Of a DNA stretch of 64,000 bases, positions 28,429 to 37,391 are shown piece after piece (positions within the stretch are counted from its first letter, which is position 1; the number at the start of each line of letters is the position of its first letter). This DNA comes from a virus, in IMG/VR virus record IMGVR_UViG_3300040801_001810, positions 102,194 through 166,193 of that record. One strand, 5' to 3'. The notes under the pieces were generated by a model. It searched no databases and was not told where the DNA came from. It saw nothing but the letters and a program-made list of their open reading frames with translations. Position numbers and translations under genes: made by a program.

Positions 28429-31203
28429 TTATTCGGTTAGTGATTGATAAGAGAATTTTTCTCTTACCAAATTATCATAACTAGTATAGTCTTCAGTAGT
28501 AGGATTATCTGTTGGAACAGTATTTCGATAAGCATCTTCACCAATTTCTAGATTACGTATTACATTTTGTTCAAATGAACGACCACTATATCCTCTTGTT
28601 TGAAGATGAATATGATCTTCTGAATAAGGAATATAAGTACCTTGATCTAGTGTTTGTGCTATATCTAAATTATCTAAATACTTTTCATCAATATGATGAA
28701 TTTCTATTATTTCCCCAAATTGATCTCTACCTCTAATAGAAGTAGTTCCAATAGATTCTATTTTAAGTTTGAATGGTAATGGAATACTGCTTCTAGTTTG
28801 ATCTCCAAGATCCAATCCAACTAATTCTCCTCTATTTGTACCATATCTATTAGCTCTCTTTTCTCCGTACTCTTTAGCGTGCTCTAAAGTAGATCCTGTT
28901 ATAGCTAGTCCTCTATTTCCAGTAGAAACTCTTGATCCTTGAATATCATAAGCTAGTCCTCTAGCTAGATCTTCATCGATCTTAGCTTTTTGACTTTCTT
29001 CCTGTCTAAGCAGCCTTTCTTGTTCTAATAATTTATTTTTATCATCTTGTTCTTTTTTACTTAATTCTTTTTCTGCAATGATTCGTTTTTCATCTTCTTG
29101 TCTAATTTTATCTAAGCTAGTAGCATAATCTTGCTTTCTCTTAGCTTCTTCAGCTTCAGCTATTGCTAGTGAATCTCTAAGATCTTTTCTTAATTCATCA
29201 ACACGAGCTTCATCCTTAGCTAGTGCTGCTTCTTTTTGTCCTAAGTAATCAGCTTGCTCAGTTCTTTCTTTAAATGCAATTAGTTCATCATCACTAAAAT
29301 CTCTATCTTGAACATCTAATTCCTGCTGTTCGATTAGGTCTTTCTTAGCTCTATCTAACCTAGCTGTAGCAATTCTTTCGCCAAGAGCAGTCTTAGTATC
29401 ATCAGCAGCTTGTGCTCTATTTGCTACTTTTCTATATTCGTCCTGTAACCCTTGATCATATTCATCACTCAGTACAAAATTAGTAGCATCATCATATTCG
29501 CTTCGAGCTTGTTCAACTTTTTCATTTTGACGTTCAATTTGTTTCTGTCTAAACTTAGAACGCTCATCTTCTGGAACTTCTTGTAATCTATCAAGTCTTT
29601 CCTGGGCATCATTTAGTTTTTTAAGTTCGTCTTCTCTACCAACCTCAGTAGATGCACTATCAAAGGCTGCTTGTTCTGCATCTAATTCTTTTTGTCTAGA
29701 GTCTAATTCTGCTTGCTTAGAATCAATTGAACTCTTAACTGTATCTAGAGGAGGAGCAAGTTCAGATAAATTAGAAAATAGATCTTCTCTAGTAATAACA
29801 CTCTTAGCAGCAAATCCTGTTCTAGTAGGAGATATAACTTTGTAAGTTCTTGTATTAGCTATGCCTTGTTCTAATACCATTACCAAATCTGTATCACCAG
29901 TTCCAGCTCCTACAACTTTAACTATATATTGTTGTTTACCAGTATCAACTATCTTTGCTATTTCTGGATCAAGACTATTAAATAATCTCTCTACTGCATA
30001 TATAATTTGATCAATAAAAGGCTCTGATCTATTTGCACTAAAGTTTCCAGTTAACTCGCCTTGAGCTGGAGACCAACCGTAATCATCAAATGCTGCTTCA
30101 AAGTCAATTAATATTTCATCTGGTGTTCTAGACATATACTCTTGAATAGTTGCTACATCTTCAACTTTAGATATAGTTAAATCATCATTACCAACATCTA
30201 ATTTAATAGGATTGATACTAGCTAGTATTTCATTACTAATTGATTTATTAATGTCTCTTGCAAAAAAGTTATATGTTTCTCCAATTGGATCACCGTTAGG
30301 AGTAACTATCATTCCAGTCGATACAAAGTGTACGTCGTTAATAGCTACTAAAGTATGTTCTGCTCTAAAATCGTTAATGTCCCCAAAGGTAAGAAGTATG
30401 TTCAATACATTTGAATAATTATTACCAACAGCTGTAGTAATACCACCATTTCTATTGTAGTCAAACTCATCAGCTCTTCTTAATTGATTAGACAAAGATA
30501 ATGGATTACCATTACTATCACCCCAAATAGAATCTTCTAATACTTCAGCAAAGTCTTCAAAATCTCTGCTCTTTTCCTGGAGACCAAGTTGCTTAGATAA
30601 ACCAAGACTTGCTTTCTTACCTAATAAAATATCTTCTATGGTTTCGTTAGATCTAATTATTTGTGGATTTCCATTAGAATCATAGTTAGTGCTATATGAA
30701 TTAGGAGCAGGATCGTCACCAAGCTGAGTAAGTCTAGGTACAAATTTAGCTAGCTTATGATCTGCAAGCGCTCTATATGTATCTACTTTATTTTGTATGA
30801 TCTTACCAGCATTACGATTTTGTGCTTCCATAGTAGCTTGAATTAGATTTAGGTATCCAACTTCTTTAAATGCTACTGCTATGGATCCTTGAACTAGGAT
30901 TTGACCTTTAGCTACTGCATCAAAGTTTTGTGATGCATATCCAAATATAGGAGTTTTTGACTGATTAACATTCCATTGTATAGTTACAATATCGTCAACC
31001 CAGATATCACCATAGAATACTCTACAGTCAGCACCAGAAAAATAGTCATATGGATATGTTCTATAGTTAGCACGGGCGGCATCTGTATTAGGTGCTTGTG
31101 CTGAACCTTTAAAATTAGATATATCCTGGCTATTTATAGAAGACTGATGATCATTAAGATCTTTAGATTTTCTTCTAAGTTGACTGTTAATTCTTTCTGC
31201 CAT
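28429..31203 (-). CDS. Tube-like virion protein with long coiled coil and degenerate M23-like C-terminus (924 aa)
   Basis: Composite virion protein. Residues ~50-130 ('GADCRVFYGDIWVDDIVTI' ... 'GQILVQGSIAVAF') share the layout of the two following tail-tube-like proteins: an interface strand, a 'tentacle' and a GS-containing strand. Residues ~490-750 are strongly charged Glu/Lys/Arg/Gln repeats, a long coiled coil. Residues ~790-870 look like an M23/LytM fold: 'VGLDLGDQ' (D798), 'GEIIEIHHIDEKYLDN' and 'YSEDHIHLQTRG' (H864, H866). The first zinc-ligand histidine of HxxxD is replaced (L794), so the domain is probably inactive. AAGGATG precedes the ATG. It could be a tail-tip or central-fibre protein; role uncertain. 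Confidence 0.6.
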   Translation of the reverse strand: MAERINSQLRRKSKDLNDHQSSINSQDISNFKGSAQAPNTDAARANYRTYPYDYFSGADCRVFYGDIWVDDIVTIQWNVNQSKTPIFGYASQNFDAVAKGQILVQGSIAVAFKEVGYLNLIQATMEAQNRNAGKIIQNKVDTYRALADHKLAKFVPRLTQLGDDPAPNSYSTNYDSNGNPQIIRSNETIEDILLGKKASLGLSKQLGLQEKSRDFEDFAEVLEDSIWGDSNGNPLSLSNQLRRADEFDYNRNGGITTAVGNNYSNVLNILLTFGDINDFRAEHTLVAINDVHFVSTGMIVTPNGDPIGETYNFFARDINKSISNEILASINPIKLDVGNDDLTISKVEDVATIQEYMSRTPDEILIDFEAAFDDYGWSPAQGELTGNFSANRSEPFIDQIIYAVERLFNSLDPEIAKIVDTGKQQYIVKVVGAGTGDTDLVMVLEQGIANTRTYKVISPTRTGFAAKSVITREDLFSNLSELAPPLDTVKSSIDSKQAELDSRQKELDAEQAAFDSASTEVGREDELKKLNDAQERLDRLQEVPEDERSKFRQKQIERQNEKVEQARSEYDDATNFVLSDEYDQGLQDEYRKVANRAQAADDTKTALGERIATARLDRAKKDLIEQQELDVQDRDFSDDELIAFKERTEQADYLGQKEAALAKDEARVDELRKDLRDSLAIAEAEEAKRKQDYATSLDKIRQEDEKRIIAEKELSKKEQDDKNKLLEQERLLRQEESQKAKIDEDLARGLAYDIQGSRVSTGNRGLAITGSTLEHAKEYGEKRANRYGTNRGELVGLDLGDQTRSSIPLPFKLKIESIGTTSIRGRDQFGEIIEIHHIDEKYLDNLDIAQTLDQGTYIPYSEDHIHLQTRGYSGRSFEQNVIRNLEIGEDAYRNTVPTDNPTTEDYTSYDNLVREKFSYQSLTE

Positions 31204-31214
31204 TAATTCATCCT

Positions 31215-32294
31215 TTAGATTGCAGGCTGAGCTTTGAGGTTACTAATTCCAGCTACTCCAGAGCGCCCTTGTTCAGACTGGTAGCCATTGTATCCTTTAA
31301 TATTTTGTTCATAGTTTGAAACTTCTCTATTTATTTTCTCTAACTCATTAAGAAGAAAAGCTTTAATTTTAAGTTGCTTTGTTTTTTCATTATTAAGATC
31401 TTGTCTAGTTACTGTTGTCTTTCCTCTGAATACAGAAGTTAACAGGGTACTTAGTCCAAAGGATGCACCTAATGTAAGTACTCCACTAACTGCTCTCCTA
31501 CCAGTTTCTAGATCTAACGCATCGATTGCATTATTAGTATCTTGTAATTGTTGCTGAATTCTATTTTTATATTCTAGTATAGCTGTTAATTGATTATCGA
31601 CAAACAATCCTTTTGCTTGTCTTTCAAATAACATATTCTTAAAATCATTAATTTCTCTATAAGCTACTAATTCATCAATATCTCTAGCTACATATTGCAT
31701 TGTATTTTCTGAGTATAAATCATTAATAGAATGAACTTGTCCAGCTTGAGTAAATTCAACTCCATATAGTCTTAGTATAGATTGATGTCCATACTCATTA
31801 TGAAAAATTAGTATTAAATCTAAAGGAGGAAGTTGATCAGGTAATGGAGATGTAGCTCTATCTGTTGGGTTTCTAACATAATTGATTTGTCTAACTACAT
31901 CATATAATGGTGCTCTATCAAATACTATAAATACCATACTACCAGCTATGCTTCTTCCTCCAGCTGTATATGCTTTAGCGTGGGATCTTCCTAGTACTCT
32001 TACTGGAGCTTTTTCTCTAAAAGTAGAATAAGAAAATGTCTCGAGATTACCAAGAACAATTAGTTGATCATTTAGTTGTACAATTGTTGTACAGTCAGTT
32101 CCACTATAAGAGGAATTTGACTTTTCAAATTTAATTATTGGATCAGGGGAAAACGGATTAGTTTCAACAGGAGCACCTAGAGTAAAAGGTCTATCACCAG
32201 AAACCTGCTGTTGAAAAGCAGATATATTTTCTGTGCGTTCCTTAAACTCGTCTCTTGCGTAATTACCAACTTTAGTAAAGATATTATTAGGCAT
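31215..32294 (-). CDS. Tail-tube-like protein 2 (359 aa)
   Basis: N-terminal ~200 residues repeat the tail-tube module of the next gene upstream: 'GTDCTTIVQLNDQLIVLGNL', 'SYSTFREKAPVRVLGRS', 'SIAGSMVFIVFDRAPLYDVV', and the late strand 'NTMQYVARDIDELV'. The C-terminal ~130 residues add a helical or coiled-coil part ('KNRIQQQLQDTNNAIDALDL') with a short hydrophobic stretch. Probably a minor tube subunit, tube initiator or distal tail protein. Paralogy with 32353-33084 is visible by eye. The downstream gene begins 11 bases later. Confidence 0.65.
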   Translation of the reverse strand: MPNNIFTKVGNYARDEFKERTENISAFQQQVSGDRPFTLGAPVETNPFSPDPIIKFEKSNSSYSGTDCTTIVQLNDQLIVLGNLETFSYSTFREKAPVRVLGRSHAKAYTAGGRSIAGSMVFIVFDRAPLYDVVRQINYVRNPTDRATSPLPDQLPPLDLILIFHNEYGHQSILRLYGVEFTQAGQVHSINDLYSENTMQYVARDIDELVAYREINDFKNMLFERQAKGLFVDNQLTAILEYKNRIQQQLQDTNNAIDALDLETGRRAVSGVLTLGASFGLSTLLTSVFRGKTTVTRQDLNNEKTKQLKIKAFLLNELEKINREVSNYEQNIKGYNGYQSEQGRSGVAGISNLKAQPAI

Positions 32295-32302
32295 TAGACC
32301 CT

Positions 32303-32341
32303 CTAGATATAATAAGCCCCATGCATCACTACATGAGGCTT
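32303..32341 (-). terminator. Hairpin with U-rich tail after the tail-tube gene (weak terminator or mRNA processing/stability element)
   Basis: Minus-strand RNA can pair AAGCCUCAUG with CAUGGGGCUU (10 bp, one G-U pair that forms only in the minus-strand transcript) around an 8-base loop, followed by AUUAUAU. The tail is too weak for a strong terminator. It lies just downstream of the tube gene stop. Confidence 0.45.
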
Positions 32342-32352
32342 AGCGTCACGAA

Positions 32353-33084
32353 TTAAGCTAGGCTTTGTGCGATTTCTGCTTGTTGTACTGCGGTAAGATT
32401 ATTAATCTGTGTAAGAACGTCAGCTTTTACATTAACATTCCCGCCATTTTGACTAACCGCTTGCCAGCCTATAATAGCTCTAGCAACAAATGTCATTTGT
32501 GTTTCAGTAACGATATCATCAATAGATACACCAGAACCTTCATTAATTAATTCTACACCAAGAATATGCATAGCACTGATGTTACCATACTCATTCATAG
32601 ATGTTAATGAAATTGTAAAAGGTGGTAGCTGATCACTATAATTAGCTACTGATTTGGCTGAACCTAGAATGCTAAGTGAATCCAACTGATCTTTACCTAA
32701 TAACTTACTTCTTCCTCCAGCAGGAATGTCAGTAACCTTTTTAAAATATTTATATCTATCTGAAGGACCCTGGTTTGTTTCTGAGAATGTGCCTTCCATG
32801 ATGTCATGAAGTGCATGACGATCAAAGTTGGTAAAAATCAGAGATCCAGCGTGTCCTCTCTTACCTCTACCAAAAGATACTGCGTCTACACTACCCATAA
32901 CATAGATAGGAGCTTTTTCTCTAGTAGTTGAATAAGAAATACCATTTAGGTTTCCAATTAGAATTCCGTCTATTGTTGCTACAATATCTGTACCAGCAGA
33001 AGCATTATAAGATTGTCTTATACCTTCTACAGCAGATTCAACGGTTTGATAATTGGCAGCCTGTGGTGATAACGATTGTGCCAT
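32353..33084 (-). CDS. Major tail tube protein candidate (243 aa)
   Basis: Likely forms the inner tube through which DNA passes. It follows the sheath gene, the canonical order. Visible motifs are 'GTDIVATIDGILIGNLNGIS', 'YSTTREKAPIYVMGSVD', 'GHAGSLIFTNFDRHALHDIM' and 'TQMTFVARAIIGW', shared with two larger neighbours. Length is close to that of other tube proteins. GGAGG lies about eight bases before the ATG. Hairpins flank the gene on both sides, consistent with independent mRNA levels for an abundant protein (inference). I prefer this as the main tube because it has the tube module with little else. Confidence 0.75.
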   Translation of the reverse strand: MAQSLSPQAANYQTVESAVEGIRQSYNASAGTDIVATIDGILIGNLNGISYSTTREKAPIYVMGSVDAVSFGRGKRGHAGSLIFTNFDRHALHDIMEGTFSETNQGPSDRYKYFKKVTDIPAGGRSKLLGKDQLDSLSILGSAKSVANYSDQLPPFTISLTSMNEYGNISAMHILGVELINEGSGVSIDDIVTETQMTFVARAIIGWQAVSQNGGNVNVKADVLTQINNLTAVQQAEIAQSLA

Positions 33085-33107
33085 CGGATAACCTCCAATT
33101 TGTTAGT

Positions 33108-33131
33108 GAGTGGGGTGATTAAACCCCACTC
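33108..33131 (-). promoter_or_regulatory. Strong intergenic hairpin between sheath and tube genes
   Basis: GAGTGGGGT and ACCCCACTC form a perfect 9-bp stem with a 6-base loop, seven bases after the sheath stop. On the minus strand it is followed by ACTAACAAAT, without a T-run, so it does not look like an ordinary terminator. RNA stabilisation or processing is a possible role. Confidence 0.5.
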
Positions 33132-33137
33132 TAGTAG

Positions 33138-35900
33138 TTAGGAAACTGGAAGATTTTTTCTCAGTTTAACTGTAGTTCTAATCTTCTTGATTGTGAAGAT
33201 AGGAACTAATATCAGGTCGACTTCAACCACACCGATCACTTGCTGTGTAGCACTTGATGTTACGGAGAAATCAAACTGTCTAAGTCCAGACATAGAAACT
33301 AGAGCATTTGAAATCATCTGCTCAAGAGAAGTTCTTACTTCCACACTATTTGGTTTTCCAATAAAGCTATCTGCGATTGCATAGACTCTATTAGCTGCTT
33401 CGGCTGTTATGCTAAATGTTGACCAATTAACAAAATCACTTCCAACAGGTGCGGCTGTAACGTCTTCAACTATAACTGGGTTTCTACCAGGTCTTGTCTT
33501 CATTGTTACGTATCTGGCGCTATTCATTGCTTCATATTGTGTAGAAGACAATCCGAATCTAAGATTCTGAATTCCAGATATTGCTTTATTTGTAGGTGAA
33601 ATGTCATAAGGCATTGATGCTAACATACCTGCATAAGCTGCTTGACCATTAGCTACATATGGGCGTCCTCTACCTAAATTTAGGAAGACTGGTTCAAATG
33701 CTACAACAGAAATAAACTTATTCTGTATAGTTGCCATTAGGTTTGCTGCTCTAGTAGGATCAGAAGTATCTCTAACCGTTAATCTTTTTACCCATAGATC
33801 TTTATTTGCTTGAGTCACATCTTCCATTGGCTTAGCACCAAGGATTGCATGTGGTTGTATATTGTTGATTGAAAGATCTTCAAGAAATTCATCTAGATCA
33901 CCTGCGTAATCTACTGCAATAGTTTCTTTTAGTCCTGTAATAGGATTAAATCTTTCAGTTAGCTCATCAATATATGCTCCCATTGGTACCCATAAATCAG
34001 CACCATAGTTGCGTAGTAACTCATAAGCAGTATTAAACTGTTCTTTACGTTCTCTACCGTTAAGAATGTTTCCATCTTTACCACCAGTCATAGATCTGGC
34101 AGCAGTTGTGATGTTAGGCCATGTTGGTAGGAATCTGTATCTGAATCTGATATAAGATAAATCAGTTGAATCCAGTTTAAGTCCACCAGGACCAGGTAAC
34201 AATCCTACAGTATTAAAAGTGAATTTTCCATTATTTGGATCAGTTAGATCAACAGTAGACCCAACCTCATAGGATATTCTAGTTCCATAGTTTACATACA
34301 TGTCAAACACAGGAGCAGAATTAAATACTATTTCTTGTCCTCTAACAAAGTAATCAGAAGGATAAGCATTTGAAGTAGTAAGACCATTCAAATTTTCCTT
34401 CTCAGTAAGAGTACCCTTAATAGTGTTAGCTGAAACTCTTACATAGACGTTTGGTCTAATCGAATTTCTAGAATCAACAAGTGTCTGCATGATTGGATTA
34501 CCACTAGCAGTAGGTCCTACTTTAAAAGTAGCTACTCCAGAAACGCCTGTTGTTCCTGTCCAGTTCTCTAAATAAATACCAGAAGTAGTGTTATATGGTA
34601 GTGTCTGCCAGAATCCATTAGGATCGCTAGTTGTTGACACTTGTACTACGATGTTGCCTGAAGGTCTAACATCAATTCCATTAACTTCTTTTTGTGCAAT
34701 ACCTGAAGCAGCAGCTAGTAAGTAATTACCTCTGTAATTAGTATAATAACTATCAGTCATGATAACGCCGCTTGCAATTCCACTATTAGATGTTTCCTCT
34801 GTATCGTCTAGACATAAAGGAACACTTATTCTAATTTCTTCTTGTGCTGTCCCACCTAAGTAGTAACCACCAGAAAGTGTAGGTCCGCCTTCTCCGCCAC
34901 CACCATCCATTAATGCATAATCTAATGAATAAACGTATTCAGAAACAATCGAACCACTTGGGTCAGATGAATAAATACCATCACTATCATAATCATACAT
35001 TGCTTGAAGTGTTTGCCATGCTGCTGGAGATTTACCGTCCAGAGGCATTAGTGAAAACGAATTAACAGCTGCGCCTTTGCTTGAAAGCTTTTCCCAATTT
35101 GAGATGCTTACAGCTTCAACAGCTTCTATTTCAATAAGATTATTTCCAGCAGTATGTTCTCCATTAATTGGACTAGGAATCATATATCCACTAGTTGTGA
35201 TATATCCTGCATCTATTACATCTGGTAGGGAAATTTCTACAAATGAATTTGTAGAATTAACTCCAGTACTTGAACCACTTACAGCTATTTCGAAGTCAGC
35301 AAGTATTCCTGAGTATGAAGCAACCATTATTGAATTTAAATTTATATTTGCATTTATGGCATCAACCAGCTCCGCCACATTTCTAGCATCTACGTTTGGA
35401 TTAGTTGGATGTTCTGGGTCTACTGAAATTACAGAAGTTGTACCAGTTTTTGGATTATAGATAGCAACATTTCTATTGTCATCATATCCAATAGTAGTAC
35501 CATTATAAATAGCTCCTGGATAAAGAGCCTCTAGCTTTAATGAAGTAAGGTTGCTGCCTTGTTCCTGATCAACACCAGTTCCAGTAGTTTCCTCTATCTC
35601 TATTTTAGCTTTAGTTCCGTTACCAATACGAACACCTACAACAGTAGGATATCCACCCTGTACATCCCAACTTTCGAAGATACCTCTTACAAGATCGCCC
35701 GCTCCCAGTCTTCCAAAAACAAATTCAGCGTCCTCTGGCTTGTCCATTAGAATTGGCTCATACATTGGGCCGTCTTCAGCAGTGCCTAGAACAACTATTC
35801 TCTTGTTTCTTTGAACAGGGGATGGAGTTACATTAAGGCCAAAATCTTGTACGTAAGTCGCTGGAGATGGAGTTGTTTTTTCTCGAGCTTTAATAGCCAT
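33138..35900 (-). CDS. Tail sheath protein (920 aa)
   Basis: Contractile sheath subunit. The N-terminus ('SPATYVQDFGLNVTPSPVQR', then 'RIVVLGTAEDGPMYEPILM' and 'DLVRGIFESW') is typical of sheath proteins. The C-terminal third holds the conserved core: 'SMTGGKDGN', 'SARYVTMKTRPGRNPVIVED', 'VTAAPVGSDF' and the final beta strands ending 'KIRTTVKLRKNLPVS'. At 920 residues it is longer than usual (about 400-650), the extra length being beta-rich insertions in the middle (residues ~120-600), probably exposed on the tail surface. GGAGG lies upstream of the ATG. High confidence. Confidence 0.93.
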   Translation of the reverse strand: MAIKAREKTTPSPATYVQDFGLNVTPSPVQRNKRIVVLGTAEDGPMYEPILMDKPEDAEFVFGRLGAGDLVRGIFESWDVQGGYPTVVGVRIGNGTKAKIEIEETTGTGVDQEQGSNLTSLKLEALYPGAIYNGTTIGYDDNRNVAIYNPKTGTTSVISVDPEHPTNPNVDARNVAELVDAINANINLNSIMVASYSGILADFEIAVSGSSTGVNSTNSFVEISLPDVIDAGYITTSGYMIPSPINGEHTAGNNLIEIEAVEAVSISNWEKLSSKGAAVNSFSLMPLDGKSPAAWQTLQAMYDYDSDGIYSSDPSGSIVSEYVYSLDYALMDGGGGEGGPTLSGGYYLGGTAQEEIRISVPLCLDDTEETSNSGIASGVIMTDSYYTNYRGNYLLAAASGIAQKEVNGIDVRPSGNIVVQVSTTSDPNGFWQTLPYNTTSGIYLENWTGTTGVSGVATFKVGPTASGNPIMQTLVDSRNSIRPNVYVRVSANTIKGTLTEKENLNGLTTSNAYPSDYFVRGQEIVFNSAPVFDMYVNYGTRISYEVGSTVDLTDPNNGKFTFNTVGLLPGPGGLKLDSTDLSYIRFRYRFLPTWPNITTAARSMTGGKDGNILNGRERKEQFNTAYELLRNYGADLWVPMGAYIDELTERFNPITGLKETIAVDYAGDLDEFLEDLSINNIQPHAILGAKPMEDVTQANKDLWVKRLTVRDTSDPTRAANLMATIQNKFISVVAFEPVFLNLGRGRPYVANGQAAYAGMLASMPYDISPTNKAISGIQNLRFGLSSTQYEAMNSARYVTMKTRPGRNPVIVEDVTAAPVGSDFVNWSTFSITAEAANRVYAIADSFIGKPNSVEVRTSLEQMISNALVSMSGLRQFDFSVTSSATQQVIGVVEVDLILVPIFTIKKIRTTVKLRKNLPVS

Positions 35901-36834
35901 TTAGTCTATCCTCCGAGTTGGTTAATTGAACCCACTTATTAACTAATTTGTCATAAGAAAGTCCTATTGATTGATCTCCTTCACTAATTGCTTTCTGGAG
36001 ATCGTTAACAGTTATATTAAGGTTAATCTGATTTATTGGTCCTATGTATTCAGGCTTAACTCTTTCTGTTCTAATGTAGTATAGGACCGACCTAACATGG
36101 TAGTCATTTTTCATTTGAATGATGGTGTCATCTCTGACACGGCTATAGAAGTACATATTGACTATGCCTGCTTCTCTAAACATTCCTATGAAATTATCCA
36201 TGTACTCAGCTTGAAACCATTCTGTTAATCTTTCAGCTTCATAATTAGATTTACTCCAAATATTATACTGAACTAAATTATCAAAAGATTGAGCTTTTAC
36301 TTTAACATATGCTATTTTATTAGCTAATGCTTGGATAATTGTAGCTGTACTACTTGTTAAATATTTCCTACCCTCAGCACCAAAGTAACTAATATATTCT
36401 CTGAACCTAGCTTTTATTTCTTGTGTTCCTCTAAAAGGGGGACCACTTACAGTTCCAGGCTCACTCCTTACAACACCCCAAGTTATTGCATTTCTTGGGA
36501 TTTGTGGAGATGAGGTATAATTGGTGGGTGTTACTCTATTAGGTGTTAAAAAGTCAGGAAAATCTGGGGCAAAGAATATACCATTCTCAAGTATACTTTG
36601 CTCAATACTTCTATCATTTAAATATGTAATATCGTCGCTAGTTGTTAAACAATCAGTTTTATAAGGCGCTAATATTTCCATAGACTTAGACATTAAATCA
36701 TGCATTTCATATAACGAATTAATTCTCCCAACTGATTTAAGTCTAGGAGGATCAACGGTATACACTAATTGTAACTTATTAGGATTAGATGCGTTATTTT
36801 CAACAATTGTAAATCTAAAATCAGGAGTAGCCAT
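35890..36834 (-). CDS. Neck/tail-completion protein, possible tail terminator (314 aa)
   Basis: Sits immediately upstream of the sheath and overlaps its first bases. Helix-rich with a conserved-looking block 'WFQAEYMDNFIGMFREAGI' and 'YFYSRVRDDTIIQMKNDYHV'. No enzymatic motif or membrane segment. In contractile phages the genes between head and sheath encode head-completion, joining and tail-terminator proteins, and this is the one nearest the sheath. The specific role is inferred from order only. Confidence 0.5.
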   Translation of the reverse strand: MATPDFRFTIVENNASNPNKLQLVYTVDPPRLKSVGRINSLYEMHDLMSKSMEILAPYKTDCLTTSDDITYLNDRSIEQSILENGIFFAPDFPDFLTPNRVTPTNYTSSPQIPRNAITWGVVRSEPGTVSGPPFRGTQEIKARFREYISYFGAEGRKYLTSSTATIIQALANKIAYVKVKAQSFDNLVQYNIWSKSNYEAERLTEWFQAEYMDNFIGMFREAGIVNMYFYSRVRDDTIIQMKNDYHVRSVLYYIRTERVKPEYIGPINQINLNITVNDLQKAISEGDQSIGLSYDKLVNKWVQLTNSEDRLNGY

Positions 36835-37391
36835 TAGTATCTAACCTCGTCTAATTCTGTACTTGCTATATAGTATTGTATATTTCCATTTTCTAATCTA
36901 TAATCATGTATTCTCATAATACTATATTTATCTATTAAAGTAAGAGCACTAATATCTGTAGGAGCAACTGAGTGATCATCCCAGTCTATCTCAAATATTT
37001 GATCTCCTCTTTTAGGTTTTACTGTATATTCAAAGTAATAAATGTATTTATCAACTAAATCTACGCCAGCTTTTAGAGGATCCACTGGTGTTCCTTTTCT
37101 ATCTACAGGTACTCGTCTTGTCTTAAGTAGTTCATCTGTATAGACATACGCTGGTCCACCAACACCTTCATGTGTTCTATTACTATAATATTCAGATGTG
37201 GTGCACCTATCAAATCGTCTGTAGACAACCCAATGTCCCTTAGCTAGTCTTTTAGGAGGATTATTCTTACCGTATAGAATCCAATATAGTTCTTGTCTTA
37301 GGTCAATGCCTTCACCTTGAACTACTTCTCCCTTATAGAAAGTACTACTTACATAAGTATCAACCGTAGTAGGATCATTAAAAAGATTCAT
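36834..37391 (-). CDS. Neck/head-completion protein (185 aa)
   Basis: Mixed beta protein with 'FYKGEVVQGEGIDLRQELYW' followed by 'WVVYRRFDRCTTSEYYSN', resembling stopper or head-completion proteins with a small beta-barrel ('FEIDWDDHSVAPT' near the end). TAATG junctions couple it to both neighbours, so the three neck genes form one translational unit. No catalytic motif. The assignment is positional. Confidence 0.5.
   Translation of the reverse strand: MNLFNDPTTVDTYVSSTFYKGEVVQGEGIDLRQELYWILYGKNNPPKRLAKGHWVVYRRFDRCTTSEYYSNRTHEGVGGPAYVYTDELLKTRRVPVDRKGTPVDPLKAGVDLVDKYIYYFEYTVKPKRGDQIFEIDWDDHSVAPTDISALTLIDKYSIMRIHDYRLENGNIQYYIASTELDEVRY

Noticed and set aside
28429-29000. Active M23 peptidase (tail lysin)
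   Set aside because: The first zinc-binding His is replaced by Leu, so activity is not supported.
35077-35460. Plus-strand open frame of about 127 codons
   Set aside because: Shadow of the sheath gene; no start signal and hydrophobic mirror-type composition.
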